Positions 21,886-33,520 of a DNA stretch of 64,000 nucleotides are shown here, one piece after another; the first letter of the stretch is position 1; each line of letters begins with the position of its first letter. Where the stretch lies: assembly GCA_963555705.1 (NCBI GenBank), contig OY743176.1, positions 44,841,026 through 44,905,025 of the forward strand, read 5' to 3'. The notes under the pieces are model-generated. The model made no database searches. It saw nothing but the letters and a program-made list of their open reading frames with translations, and had not been told where the DNA came from. Source of the stretch: Ligustrum vulgare (Eukaryota; Streptophyta; Magnoliopsida; Lamiales; Oleaceae). A program made the position numbers and the translations under genes.

Positions 21886-23368
21886 AAATGGGTATTCGTG
21901 CGAAAAAGAAATGAGAAAGGAAGTCGTGATATATAAAGCACGACTTGTAGCACAAGGATTTTCGCAAATACCTAGTGTTGATTATGAAGAAACGTATTCC
22001 CCTGTAATGGATGCAATTACATTTCGATATCTAGTTAGTTTGTCAATACATGAAAAACTAGATATGCACATGATGGATGTAGTTTCAGCCTATTTATATG
22101 GCATGCTTGACAATGACATCCACATGAAAATTCCCGAGGGATTTAAAATGCCTGAAGTATATAATTCGAGACCTCGAGAATTATTTTCAATCAAATTTCA
22201 GAGGTCATAATATGGATTGAAACAATCCGGCTGCATGTGGCATAATCGCCTTAGTGAATATCTACTGAAAAAAGGATTCAAGAATGATCCTATATGCCCT
22301 TGCATTTTTATAAAGAAGGCAATGAATGGGTTCGTAATTATTGCTGTATATGTCGATGACTTAAATATTATTGGAACTCTTGAAGAAATTCCGGAGGCAG
22401 TTGAGTACTTAAAGTCAGAATTTGAGATGAAAGATCTCGGAAAGACAAAATTCTATCTCAGCTTGCAAATCGAGCATTTATCAAATGGAATTCTTATTCA
22501 TCAATCAACATATACAGAAAAAGTCCTTAAACGATTTTACATGGATATGGCATATCCATTGAGCACACCGATGGAGGTTCGTTCACTCAATGTGGAAAAG
22601 GACCCATTTAGACCTCGAGAAGATAATGAAGAACTTCTTGGTCCTGAAGTACCATATCTTAGTGCTATAGGTGCACTACTATATCTTGCCAACAACACAC
22701 GACCTGATATTGCATTCTCGGTAAGTTTACTAGCAAGGTATAGTTCTTCTCCTACACAAAGACATTGAAATGGTGTTAAACATGTATTGAGGTATCTCCG
22801 AGGAACAATTGACATGGGTTTGTTTTATTCAAATAAAACTAAATCGGAACTTGTTGGTTATGCTGATGCGGGATATCTATCAGACCCACACACAGCTAAA
22901 TCTCAAACAGGTTATTTATTCACTTGTGTAGGTACTGCTATGTCACGGAGATCCACAAAGCAAACATTAACTGCTACTTCTTCTAATCATGCTGAACTAC
23001 TTGCAATACATGAGGCAAGTCGAGAATTTGTATGGTTGAAATCAATGACTCAACATATAAGGGAGACTTGTGGCCTCTCTTCAGGAAAAGGAAATCCAAT
23101 AATTTTGTATGAAGACAACACCGCGTGTATAGTTCAACTAAAGGGAGGTTTCATTAAAGGTGACAGAACGAAACATATTTCATCGAAATTCTTCTTCACA
23201 CATGATCTTGACAAGAATGGTGAAATTGATGTTCGACAAATTCGTTCAAATGATAATCTAGCTGATATGTTCACAAAATCATTACCTACTTCAACATTTG
23301 AAAGATTGGTAAATAAGATCGGGATGCGTCGACTCAGAGATCTCCAACAACACCATCAGGAAAATTAG
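21886..23368 (+). pseudogene. Ty1/copia RT-RNase H, 5'-truncated
   Basis: Starts abruptly at WVFVRKRNE (about 21888) and frame-shifts into YKARLVAQGFSQIPSVDYEE of reverse transcriptase. It includes the catalytic YVDD (about 22350), KDLGKTKFYL, NNTRPDIAFSVSLLARY, then RNase H with YADAGYLSDP, AELLAIHEASREFVWLK, LYEDNTACI and ADMFTKSLP. Two clear nonsense changes: TAA at 22208-22210 where Leu of LYGLKQ is expected, and TGA at 22766-22768 for the Trp of RHWNG. Gag, protease and integrase are absent. The rest of the frame is well kept, so decay is moderate. Confidence 0.93.
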
Positions 23369-23718
23369 ACACGCGCTGGATTTCTTTTTAACTGAGTTTT
23401 TATCCTATTGAGTTTTTCGAACAAAATTTTTAATGAAGCAGTGGCTGTACTCTTTTTCCTTAGTTCAGATTTTATCCCACTGGGTTTTACTGACAAGGTT
23501 TTAACGAGGCAGCACTTCAGAACCTCAAGCTTCAGTACATGATTTGTTCTACTTATCATTAGATGTCATTTAGAACATTAGACTCAATGATTCACAATGA
23601 CCAACATCAGGGGGAGCAACTGTACTCTTTTTCCTTCGCTCAGGTTTTATCCCACTGGATTTTCTTAGTAAGGTTTTAACGAGGCAGGAAATTGCGTAAC
23701 AGGTCATTCAAGGGGGAG
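23369..23718 (+). other. copia 3' untranslated region with PPT
   Basis: Two direct repeats of about 70 bp (TGTACTCTTTTTCCTT, then TTTTATCCCACTGG, then AAGGTTTTAACGAGGCAG) begin near 23447 and 23620. The polypurine tract AAGGGGGAG (23710-23718) abuts the LTR start. Confidence 0.8.
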
Positions 23719-23965
23719 TGTTATAAAATATTAATATTAGTTAGGTATGAATGACCAATTACAATTATACCCTTGTAAACTTTACATATTACGATTGTGC
23801 CATTGTCTACCCCTATAAATAGGGCCTAAGTTTTCATTCTAAGGACACACCTAATGAGAAGCATTACTCACTCTCTTTATCTCTATCTTTCTATTCTCTT
23901 TATTTTACTCTAGTTTTAAAACAAAAAAAATAACTGAAATCTGTGGGGAAAAACACACACAAAAT
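23719..23965 (+). repeat. 3' LTR of the truncated copia element
   Basis: Begins TGTTATAAAATATTAATATT right after the PPT and contains a TATA box CCCTATAAATAGGGCC near 23811. The right border is not fixed because no 5' LTR exists for comparison; an end in the CA-rich ACACACAC stretch near 23960 is plausible. Confidence 0.65.
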
Positions 23966-24169
23966 GGAAGTCTCAGATTTTTCACTCTAGGTGGAAAATG
24001 ATCAATTTCCATCAAAGTGTTGGCAAATCACTTTCATTGAAAAGTAAGAAAAGGCATCACGTGCCCCTGTTTGAAAAAGATTTGCTTGTGAAGAAAAAAA
24101 AAGTGCAATCAAACAACAAAAAAAGGAGAAATGTTTCATTTTTTATGAAAACTTTACCGATCAAACGGA

Positions 24170-24437
24170 CCTTAAGGATATGTTTGATTACATTTATTTA
24201 TTATCATGAAAAATATCACATCAGGTCAAAAAAATTCCTTCTTCTTTTTTTTTTTTTTTTTTTTCAGAGATTGAAACATTTTATTTAGCAAAGGTTTTTA
24301 AATATAAGTGATTAAAGCACCTTTTAAGTCAATTTCCATCCACTACTTTATCACCATTTTGGTGAGAAAATATAAATGGAAAATGAAATAAATAAATAAA
24401 ATTCATTTTCCATGTACAATCAAACATCCTTTAAGTA
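24170..24437. mobile_element. MITE candidate with about 22-bp TIRs
   Basis: CTTAAGGATATGTTTGATTA at about 24172 and TACAATCAAACATCCTTTAA near 24413 are imperfect inverted copies bounding about 265 bp of AT-rich DNA. No target duplication resolved. Confidence 0.5.
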
Positions 24438-24782
24438 ATTACGAGTTGCAAAGTAAATCACCAGTTGAATGAAGGAAACATGGGCTTAGTTATAGATTCA
24501 GACCATGAAAAAGAGATTTGAAGCCAAGGAGCGGTTGAGTTTTGTTACATGTACAATAAGTTGGACAATAAAGTTGACAACATGTATGAGTAACACGATC
24601 CTATTATTTGACACTGACATTATCATCAAAATCAACCCTTACAATCTTGTCATATCAATTTTTGTCAACAAGATTGTGTAAGTATTATTAATCGAAACAG
24701 TTTAAGCCATAAAGTTTAATTGAAACAGTTTAATCGAAACAATTTTTGTCAACAAGATTGTATAAGTATTATTAATCCCAAG
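24438..24782. other. no gene; short direct repeat
   Basis: TTTTTGTCAACAAGATTGT followed by AAGTATTATTAATC occurs near 24659 and again near 24745, just outside the MULE-like left end. Confidence 0.6.
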
Positions 24783-24967
24783 CCTTTATAATAGTTGCAG
24801 GGAGACCCAAATTGATGAAATTCATCAATTGAGACGTTAGTTGACCAATAAAATACTAAAAAAATTTTGACAATTCAAGTGAAGGATAAAATTGTCAATC
24901 CACTTAATAAAACAATAAAACCAAACAAAAAGGTAAAACCATTTTATTTCTCTCCCTTGTAGTTGCC
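24783..24967 (+). repeat. left terminal inverted repeat
   Basis: Inverted match to 33521-33717. Shared words, in order: CCTTTATAAT, GTTGCAG, CAATTGAG or CCATTGAG, CAAT/TCAAGTGAAGG, GTAAAA, GTCAATCCACTTAATAAAAC, ATTTTATTTC, and a final CTTG-GTTGCC/GTTTCC. Confidence 0.8.
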
Positions 24968-25349
24968 CTTAATATTTTTGCTCTTAATTTCCCTACCTTC
25001 ACGGCATTCACCACCCATCCTCTTCAACCACCTTTTCTCTGGCCGATTTTGAAGCCGTGTTCTTGGCCCTCTATTCCTCTGAAACCAAAGCATGCAATGG
25101 AAAACCCGTTACTATTTCTATCCCAGATTGGTCCTAGTATTCACTCTATCACTCCCCTCAGAATCCCATTAAATCGAACCCTAATTCTGCCATTTCCCAG
25201 GTTAAGCCTTTGGTTGACATTTTATCGTCCCCTTTAGAACCGCATGTTGTAGTGAAATAAATTAAAAATGCAAGCACTGTCGAGGTTGCTCTATATTATT
25301 ATTATTAGCAAATCTCGAAGATGCTTAGTTTGGTTTGAGGAAGATCGGA

Positions 25350-26132
25350 TGTTGAGAAATTCCTTCTTCAAAGTAATGATTTTCTCCTTGAGAGTAGACA
25401 CAAACTTGGTACAATGAATAAAAAGAAAATAGATAAAACGAAATTATGAATAAAGACTTGAAGGGCATTGAATGTTGTCCTAAAAGCTTAATTTGCGACC
25501 TCTTGTTAAGAAGAGAATGATAAAGGGGCAACACATAAATTACTTTAGCGGATTTCAAGTCAAGAACCGAGTTGCAAATGGTACTATTGAAACTCAAAAT
25601 ATAGGAATAAAATAGAGCAATAAAGGCAATTCTAAATTTGAATGAGAAAGAGATTTCAGGATAATCTCAATGCATATATATTATTCAAGTGTGTCAAAAC
25701 CATGAATTCTATCTCTATTTATAGAATTTCAACATATATATTCCTATGTATCACAATTTTTCACAAAAGAGTGGAATTTGTTGATGAAAATGTGCTTGCA
25801 AAAATCTAGAAAATATGTCCAACAATGAAGATTTTGTACCATGCGATCACCAGGCACAACAGGTTTGAGATTTCAAGGCTACCGCCTTTAAAAGAAATTT
25901 CAAAACTTCTTGAACCATGCAATCATAGCCTTCTGAACCTTGCTATCACAAGGTTCATTTTTTCACCCTGTCCGTCTGGGCGAACTAATTCCGTCAAGAC
26001 GGACCAGTTTGGTCCATCCGGTCCCCCTTTTTTGGTTTTGCACGATTTTGCATGTTTCTAACTTTTTTTTTTCCAACTATTATTTGATCAACGCAATCAA
26101 TATATATTTGAACAACACATTTTTTTACAACA
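25350..26132 (-). repeat. 3' LTR of copia-2
   Basis: About 783 bp; plus strand ends ACATTTTTTTACAACA. On the minus strand a TATA box (TATAAATAGA, about 25711-25720) lies downstream of a cluster of ATGCGATCAC/GCAATCAT-type palindromes at about 25841-25950. Confidence 0.85.
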
Positions 26133-26793
26133 TTACCCCACTTGTTCAAATATGAAGCTCAACTCAGAATTATTAACGATGTCACGTGTAAGATAAGGTA
26201 TCTTTTGATTTAAACCTTACATTAGTGATAATATTACAAAGTAATATCGAGATCCTAAGTAGCCTTAGCTTTGAACTAGTTATCCCTTATGACATTACTG
26301 GCGATATCACACACGTGAACATTCTAGCTTATTATGTTCCGCACAATCATACTTTGGCACGTTATTGGCCTTGTGATATCCATGTTCATGAACTTTTCAG
26401 AAAGTAACTCCAACTTTCCTTGAAGCGGTACCACTTCAAAGTTCATATAGGAGAAAGTCTTTCAGTATCTTGGTTACGTTTTAAAGACACGTGTCCTAGG
26501 TACTGAGATTCTTTAAGAGTTTAATTCAACCCTTCACATCATAACCCAAGCACTTATAAAATTAGGATAGAGCTATAATTGGTTTATATTAAGTGTTGTA
26601 ATTAATTTACTTTTCGAATGACTAGTGGTTACCCTTTGAACCCGTATATTACTCATTTTGTAATAACAATTAGGATTGTCATCATTGGTGAATTTTATTT
26701 TAGGAGTTTAAGCCCCATTCTATTCAATGTTAGTCTTACCAACTCTTTTGGTAAGAGGTTTTGTAAATGGATCTGCCAAGTTTTCATTTGATC

Positions 26794-27229
26794 TCAATAA
26801 GTAAGTGAAGTTATTCCATCATTTATTAATTTCCTTATATAATCATGTCTAAGACTCACATGTCTAGATTTTCCATTGTATTCTTCATTATAAGCTCTTC
26901 CTAGATTAACTTGACTATCACATAGTATAGATATTGAAAACTCATTCTTTGAATTTAAAGGTACTTTATAAAGAAGATCTTTAAACCACTCCACTTCTTT
27001 TCCCATCTTGGCTAATGCTACAAACTCAGATTCCATAATGGAATGTTTAATCATTTTTTGTTTTTTAGATATCCAAGAAACTGCACCTCCTCCAAGAGTA
27101 AACAACCAACCCGAGGTTGGTTCGTTTTCACCAACACTTGATATCCAACTTCCGTCGATATATTCTTCAAGTATAGCAGGAAATTTAGAATATTGGAGTC
27201 CAAGATTCTTGGTTATTTTAAGCTTTTAG
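26794..27229 (-). pseudogene. copia-2 RNase H
   Basis: Minus strand: TSGWLFTLGGGAVSWISKKQ-like segment (VNPRVG region), MESEFVALAKMGKEVEWFKD, ILCDSQVNLGRA, YNEEYNGKSRHVSLRHDYIR, KLINDGITSLTY, then a frame change into ADPFTKPLTKRV. This is the standard C-terminal RNase H of Ty1/copia pol. Everything upstream of it is deleted. Confidence 0.88.
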
Positions 27230-27231
27230 AT

Positions 27232-27998
27232 TATTGAGAAATTTCTTCTTCAAAGTGGTGATATTTTCCTTGAGAGTAGACACAAACTTGGTACAATGAA
27301 CACAAAGAAAGTAGATAAAATGAAATTATGAATAAAGACATGAAGTGCGGTGAATGTTGTCCTAGAAGCTTAATTTCCGCCCTCTCGTTAAGAAGAGAAT
27401 GTAAAGGGTCAACACAAATTGCTTTACCTGATTTCAAGTCAAGAACCGAGCTGTAAATATAACTATTTAAACCCTGAATATAAGAACAAAATAGAGCAAT
27501 ACAGGATAATTCTAACTTTGAATGAGAAAGAGATTTGGGGATAATCTCAATGCATATATATTATTCAAGTTTATCAAAAACATGAATTCTATCTCTATTT
27601 ATAGAACTTCAACATACCTATTCGTATGCATCACAACTTTTTTCCAAAATTTGAATTTGTTGATGAAAAGGAGCTTGCAAGTATCTGGAAAATTTTATTA
27701 AACGGTCAGAATTTTGTGCCATGTGATCGCAAGGCACAACAGGCTTGCGATTGCAAGGCTACTGCATTTAGAAGCAGTTTCAAAACTGCTTGAACCTTGC
27801 GATCGTAGTCTTTTGAACCTTGTGATCGCAAGGTTCATTTTTCACCCAATTTGTCTGGACTGATCGGGTTTGGTCCATCCGGTCTGGTTCTTTTTGCTTT
27901 ACACGATTTTACATGTTTTTAAATTTTTTTCATCTTTTCCAACTACTATTTGATCAAAACAATCAATATATATTTGAACAACACATTTTTTACAACAT
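27232..27998 (-). repeat. 5' LTR of copia-2
   Basis: About 767 bp, direct repeat of 25350-26132 with many differences. It has four GCGATCGC-like palindromes at about 27721-27830 and, in LTR sense, a TATA box about 120-200 bp further on (TATAAATAGAGAT on the minus strand, near 27593-27605). Confidence 0.85.
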
Positions 27999-28059
27999 CG
28001 AAGGGTTGGTCGATTTCAATGAGATTGAAAACTTGGTGGAAAGTTAAGGATATGGACAT

Positions 28060-28323
28060 TGACCAAAAGAAAAAATGTAGAGAGAAGATTGGTGTGAAGA
28101 TTATTTCATTCAACCTCCTGATTGTAGATACATGTTGACATATATGTACTTACACACCAGGGACTAAAAAGAATATTTACAAAAGATAAAGGATAAAAAT
28201 AGTAAACTAGAAAAGCTGTTAAAACTAATTACCAGATTAACAGTCTTAACTAACTATCAACTGGAACTAACTAACAATGACAAAAAGAATAATTAATTAC
28301 AAGAATTAACAAATATTTCTTCA
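28060..28323 (-). repeat. 3' LTR of copia-1
   Basis: 264 bp; on the minus strand begins TGAAGAAATATTTGTTAATT. Follows the target duplication GACAT on its left. Confidence 0.93.
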
Positions 28324-28463
28324 TCCCCTCTCAAGTTGGAGCTTGATGTAAGTCGAGCAAGCCCAACTTGAAAAGAGGGTGTTCAAATTGAGGTGTAGGC
28401 CTTCGTAAAGATGTATGTGAGTTGATATTTCGTGGAGATATACTGTGGTAGAATGAAACCGGC

Positions 28464-30552
28464 CTAAAAATTGTCTCGAACAACATGACAGTCTATTTCT
28501 AAATGTTTGGTTCGCTCGTGGAATACGGGATTAGCTGTAATGTGTATTGCCGCTTTGTAATCACACCATAAGGGAATAGGTAATCGTAAAGAAATGCCTA
28601 GGTCCTGTAAGATGTAAGACATCCATTTTAATTCACAAACCGTGGAGGCTAAGCTCCGGTATTTAGCCTCTGCAAAAGACCGTGACATAGTGGTTTGTTT
28701 CTTCGACTTCCAAGAGATGAGCGCATTGCCAAGGTAGATACAAAAACCTGTCAAGGATCTTCTGGTGTCAATGCATGCAGTCCAATCTACATCTGCGTAC
28801 CCAGATAAGTGTAAATTGTTCTCTGAAGGATAGAAAACTCCCTTAGATGGACAACCTTTAAGATACTTGAGTAAGTGCAATGCTGTTTCCCAATGTGACT
28901 GTCTAGGATCATTTACGAACTGGCTCAGGTGTTGGATACAGAATGTGATGTCTGGTCCGGTTAAATGTAGGCATAATAGTCTTCCAATTAGCCTCCTGTA
29001 TTTTTCTAGATCGTGAAGTGGTTCTCCTCCTTCTTTGGTAAGTTTGGTGCCTTTAAGCATTGGTGTTGGTGCAGGTTTGGCACCTGTGAGTCCACTATCT
29101 TCAAGTATATCCAAAATATACTTCCTTTGATTCACATAAGTTCCAACTTCACTTCTTGCTATCTCAAGACCCAACAAGTATTTTGCATACCCAAGGTCTT
29201 TTATGGTAAACTGTTGATCCAAGAATTGTTTGGTGGCTGAAATCTCATCTTCATTACTGCCTGTGATTAATACATCATCTATGTACACCAATAGAACTAT
29301 AATGCCATTTTTAATGTCTTTAATGAAAAAGGCAATGGTCATGTGCAGATTGACGAAATCCAAAACCAGTAAGTTTGCTACAGAATTCAGAATTCCATTA
29401 CCTTGATGCTTGTTTCAACCCATAAAGACTCTTGTTTAGCTTACAAACCATTCCAGGTTCAGTCTTTTTGTAACTTCAGGTGATATCATGTACACCTCTT
29501 CTTCAAGATATCCATGTAAGAATGCATTATTTATATCAAGTTGATGAATGGGCCATTGTCTTGCTGATGCTAAAGCTAGAAAGATTCTTACTGTCACAAC
29601 TTTAGCAACTGGACTGAAACTATCAAAATAGTCTATACCTTGCAATTGGTGATAACACTTTGCAACTAGTCTTACTTTGAATCTTTCAACTGTCCCATCA
29701 GCCTTTAGTTTAATTTTGTATACCCATTTTTCCAATAACTTTCTTTCCTCATGGTAGATGTGTGAGGTCCCAAGTGTTGTTATCTTCTAGTGCTTTTATT
29801 TCCTTCTCCATAGCATGTATCCAATCTGGGATTTTACTTGCTTGATAATAAGAATTTAGTTCCTGGACACTAGATACACTTTCCAAAAAAGGCTATATAT
29901 GTATTGTTCAGATTTTGTGGGATAATGTATGGATAAGTGGGATGTGTATAGGTATTTTTGGTTACAGAGACTGGTTTAAGTGAGTGCAAGATATTGGCAG
30001 TAGACTAATCAGCATCATAAGTCATGTTTGTAATAAAATCTTGCAGCCATGCAGGTTTGTTCTTTTGTCTAGCACTTCTTCTAGGTTCTTATATATCATT
30101 ATCATTTTAAGGGATGGTTTCTGAAACGATTTCTGGTTCAACAGGAGGAATATGATGAAGAGAAGAGTCACTAATTTCTGGTTCAATGTGAGGGGTAGTT
30201 TCTGGAGTGGACTGGTTATCAATCTGGAATGGAGTATTGTTATTTTGGTTGTAACTTTGATCTTCAGTTGTGACTAAAGGTAAAGGTGTACTGTCAATGG
30301 GTTGTGAGAGGTTTTGGAATGGGAATTTTTTTTTCAAAGAATATAACATCCATAGATATATGTATTTGTTTGGTGTCTAGATCAAAGACTTTATAAGCCT
30401 TTTGTCCAGGATTATAGCCTAAGAAAACACATTTAGATGCCCTTTTTTCAAATTTGTCCATGTGAGGTCTTGTGTTTGTAATATAGCATAAACAACCAAA
30501 ATTTTTAAGAGTATTGTAATTAGGTTTGGGAACATATAACATTTCAAAAGGT
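28464..30552 (-). pseudogene. copia-1 reverse transcriptase and RNase H
   Basis: From the 5' side: an integrase-end segment KNFGCLCYITNTRPHMDKFE with VFLGYNPGQKAYKVFDL, an acidic linker, RT with [20 protein letters not shown] and [17 protein letters not shown], the catalytic YIDDVLITGS, KDLGYAKYLLGLEIARS, then RNase H with TGPDITFCIQHLSQFVNDPR, GYADVDWTACIDTRRSLTGF and LASTVCELKWMSYILQDLGI, ending near 28464. At least three frame changes split it (near 30300, 29740 and 29400). Confidence 0.92.
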
Positions 30553-31764
30553 GTTTTCTAATTAAGAACAGAACTTGTCAGTTTGTTTATGATATGAGTA
30601 GCCATTAGGATAGAAAATGGCCAGAATTTTTTTGGTATGGATGCTTGAAACATGATGGCTCTAGCTATTTGTAAGAGATGTCTATGTTTCCTCTCTACAA
30701 CTCCATTTTGTTGTGGAGTATAAACACAAGATTTTTGGTGTAGAATTTCAAGGCTTTGAAGCAGTTTTTGACAATCAGAACCAATGAATTCTGTGCCATT
30801 ATCAGTTCTAATGGATTTGGCGCTTTGGTTAAACTAGGTTTTGATCATTCTGAAGAAATTTTGGAGTGTTTGAGTAACTTGTGTTTTATGTACAAGTAAA
30901 AAGGTCCAAGTACTTTTACTATAGTCATCGACTATAGTTAACATGTAAGGTGTTCTAGTTAATGAGTATTGTTTCCATAAGTCTATATGTAGTAAATCAA
31001 AGATGGATTTAGTGCTGATGTTATTGATGGGGAATTTGAGTCTTGATTGTTTTGCTTTATGACAAACATCACACTGCATGATTTTGTTAGTAACAGAAGT
31101 GGATGATAGAGGTTTCAAGATGTTCAAATGTTGTAATACTTGATAGGAAACATGGCCTAGTTTACGATGCCAATCAGTAAAAGTAATATCATGAGGAATA
31201 TCAGAAGCTTTATTTATGAAATTGGCTTTATTACATGAATCTGAATAATTTTCCATCAAAGGGCTACAAGAAGTGCTTCTATTTTTTTTGAAAACAAGAC
31301 TTATCTAAAACATATAGCTTGCCAATCACCTTTCCAACTGCCAAAACTTCATCACTCTGTAGGTCCTGCAGTATGCAATTAGTAGGAAGAAATGTGAATT
31401 TTATCTGTGTTTAATGTGTTAATTTGTGGACTGAGAGAAGGTTAAATCTGAAACTAGGTATATGTAATGCCTCAGTTAAGACTATTCTGTTGTTTAGATG
31501 GATATCTCCAGTGTGTGTAACTATTTTGATTGAGCCATCAGGTAGATATACAGGGGTGAAAGAATCTGTTGGTTTTGGTTGGACCATTAAATCTTGGTTA
31601 ATACACATATGATTACTGGCTCTTGTGTCAAGTATCCAGGCATTTAATCCAATATTATCTAGCAAAGTTAAAGCATGAAAGAAAGAACTCATACCAGCAA
31701 AATCATGGAAGTGGGCAAAGTTAACTTGATCCAGATTTTCAGTCTTTCCCTTTAACATCTTCAT
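30553..31764 (-). pseudogene. copia-1 protease and integrase
   Basis: The protease region begins AWILDTRASNHMC. The catalytic Asp is present but the usual Gly after DT is Arg, so the active site is probably dead. The integrase zinc region reads WHRKLGHVSYQVLQHL with CDVCHKAKQSRLKFP. The catalytic core starts LLHIDLWKQYSL and TIVDDYSKSTWTFLL. Breaks separate the pieces near 31400 and 30834. Confidence 0.88.
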
Positions 31765-31778
31765 GAGTTCTTATTGGA

Positions 31779-32978
31779 TCAACTAGTGATGTTATTCTGT
31801 GAATTATTAACATCAAACGCATCATTACTTCCTTCTGCCTCAAATGGTGTTTCAGCCATATTCGCCACATTTCTTCCTTGAAATGAGTTTCTATTCCTCT
31901 GGTCCTTCATGTTCTTGTACCATTCCGGATATCCATGAATCTTGAAACAAGTTTCTTGTCTGTGTCCATTCATATTGTAGAAATCACAATGCATTTGTTC
32001 TTTCTCATGATTATTGTATCCTTTGTAATTTCCTTTGTTCACGGATCCTTTGCCAGTCCAGATTCCTCTCCCAGCATTTCCTCTTGCATTTCCTTCCCTT
32101 TTGTAGTTTGAATTATAGTTCTATGGTCTAGCCATCATTGCAGCATTCTCAATTCCTTCCAGATATATATTATGAACGTCCCTTTGTTTCTCCACCCTAA
32201 GAACCATTGAGTATGCCTTGTTTACTGTTGGAAGGGGATCCATTAACAGGATTTGATTCCTCACGTTATCAAAGGTATCATTTAGTCCCATTAAGAATTG
32301 CATTAGCTTATTTAATGAAGCTAAGTCTGAAAGCTCCTTTGAAGCATTACACGTACAGATTGGAACAGGCATCAAGCACATCAATTCATCCCACAACTTC
32401 TTCAATTTTGTATAATATTTCCCAACTGGTAAGGTTCCCTATGTGATGCTCCTAATTTCCCTTTGCAGATGGTAAAGCAAAGGCCCTTTGCACTCACCAT
32501 ATCTCTCTTCAAGCTTATTCTAGAGATCCTTTGCTGAATTGGTGTAAATGAATGCATCTACAATTTCTTTAGACATTGAGTTCAATATCCATGATCTGAT
32601 CATGCAGTCAACCCTAACCCATTGATCTGATCATGCAGTCAACCCTAATGAAACCTAGTTTCATTTTTGCTCTAAGAGCTATTTTTATAGATCTGCTCCA
32701 GCTCAGATAATTACTCCATGCAGTCAACCCTAACCCATTGATCTGATCATGCAGTCAACCCTAATGAAACCTAGTTTCATTTTTGCTCTAAGAGCTATTT
32801 TTATGGATCTGCTCCAGCTCAGATAATTACTCCCTATTAATGGCGATGAGACTATTTGCATTCCAGGATGATCAGATCCTTGTAGCTTCAAGGAATCATC
32901 TGTTGCCAAATGTTCGGTTTCTCTTTCATTTCTATCGACTTCACCTGTACCGGCTGAACCATTTCCTTCTTCAGCCAT
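31779..32978 (-). pseudogene. copia-1 gag
   Basis: Starts MAEEGNGSAGTG at 32978 and includes the copia Gag N-terminal signature SPLIGSNYLSWSRSIKIALR. Then LNKLMQFLMGLNDTFDNVRN and a zinc knuckle CDFYNMNGHRQETC, in which the second Cys is Tyr. A tandem duplication of about 116 bp at 32602-32830 breaks the frame (CATGCAGTCAACCCTAACCC starts each copy). Confidence 0.88.
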
Positions 32979-33040
32979 TTGATTTATCAGGAATTTAATG
33001 AATCAATGTAATTTGTTCATAATCTAGGATCTAAGCTCAT

Positions 33041-33052
33041 GCTCTGATACCA
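33041..33052 (-). promoter_or_regulatory. copia-1 primer binding site
   Basis: Minus strand TGGTATCAGAGC immediately after the LTR end, matching initiator tRNA-Met. Confidence 0.92.
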
Positions 33053-33315
33053 TGAAAAAAAGAAAAATGTAGAGAGAAAATTGGTATAAAGATTATTTCA
33101 TTCAACCTCCTGATTGCAGATACACGTTGACATTTATGTACTTACACACCAGGGACTAAAAGGAATATTTACAAAAGATAAAGGACAAAAATAGTAAACT
33201 AGAAAATCTGTTAAAACTAATTACCAAATTAACGGTCTTAACTAACTATCAACTGGAACTAACTAACAATGACAAAAAGAATAATTAATTACAAAAATTA
33301 ACAAATATTTCTTCA
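33053..33315 (-). repeat. 5' LTR of copia-1
   Basis: 263 bp, direct repeat of 28060-28323, followed by GACAT. Confidence 0.93.
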
Positions 33316-33520
33316 GACATAGAGAATGATAATTCCAAGGATGCAAGGCCAGATGCCAGAATTCCGATTCCCTAGGAGTTGCTAGTGCCTGTTTTAAGAA
33401 TTTTGGGCTATCATTTGTTGGGTCCCCTTAGTGTAGTGGAGGTGGAGGATGAAGCATCAGTTGCATAGCGGCATCTGTATGCTAGATCTTTACATGATAT
33501 GGCTTTGCAAGATTATTGAT

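Larger units (their letters stand above)
25350..27998 (-). mobile_element. Ty1/copia deletion derivative (copia-2)
   Basis: Two direct LTRs (25350-26132, 27232-27998) around a 1.1-kb interior that keeps only the RNase H end of pol on the minus strand. The PPT CAAGTGGGGTAA lies (minus) just before the LTR start at 26132. No PBS is seen at the other LTR, so the 5' interior is deleted. Flanks TCGGA and TCGAA may be a diverged target duplication. LTRs differ at many positions, so this is an old insertion. Confidence 0.8.
28060..33315 (-). mobile_element. complete-length Ty1/copia element (copia-1), decayed
   Basis: 5256 bp with target duplication GACAT (28055-28059 and 33316-33320). LTRs of 264 and 263 bp differ at about 14 positions plus one indel (about 5%). 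The PBS GCTCTGATACCA (33041-33052, plus-strand reading) directly abuts the right LTR. The PPT, minus CTTGAGAGGGGA (28335-28324), abuts the left LTR. Gag, protease, integrase, RT and RNase H are all recognisable in order on the minus strand but are interrupted by frame changes and stops. It sits inside the hyccin fragment. Confidence 0.95.
25042..33520 (+). pseudogene. hyccin-family (FAM126) gene fragment, split by two retrotransposons
   Basis: Three pieces: 25042-25349, 27999-28059 and 33321-33520. Piece 1 reads ADFEAVFLALYSSETKACNG, KPVTISIPD, QVKPLVDILSSPLEPHVVVK and STVEVALYYYY in one frame, with three in-frame stops. Piece 3 reads DARIPIPxELLVPVLRILGY, then HLYARSLHDMALQDY. Plant hyccin proteins have this order (ALY-SETK-GKPVT-IPDL, then PWELLQP-LRILGHCLL, then YARASHDLVPQAI). 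Hyccin is a subunit that helps anchor the PI4K-alpha kinase complex at the plasma membrane. The N-terminal start and the C-terminal half are missing, and stops make it non-functional. Identification is from memory of the family, without alignment. Confidence 0.7.

Noticed and set aside
26133..26790. Host gene between copia-2 LTRs
   Set aside because: Only copia 3' untranslated region wording and the PPT.
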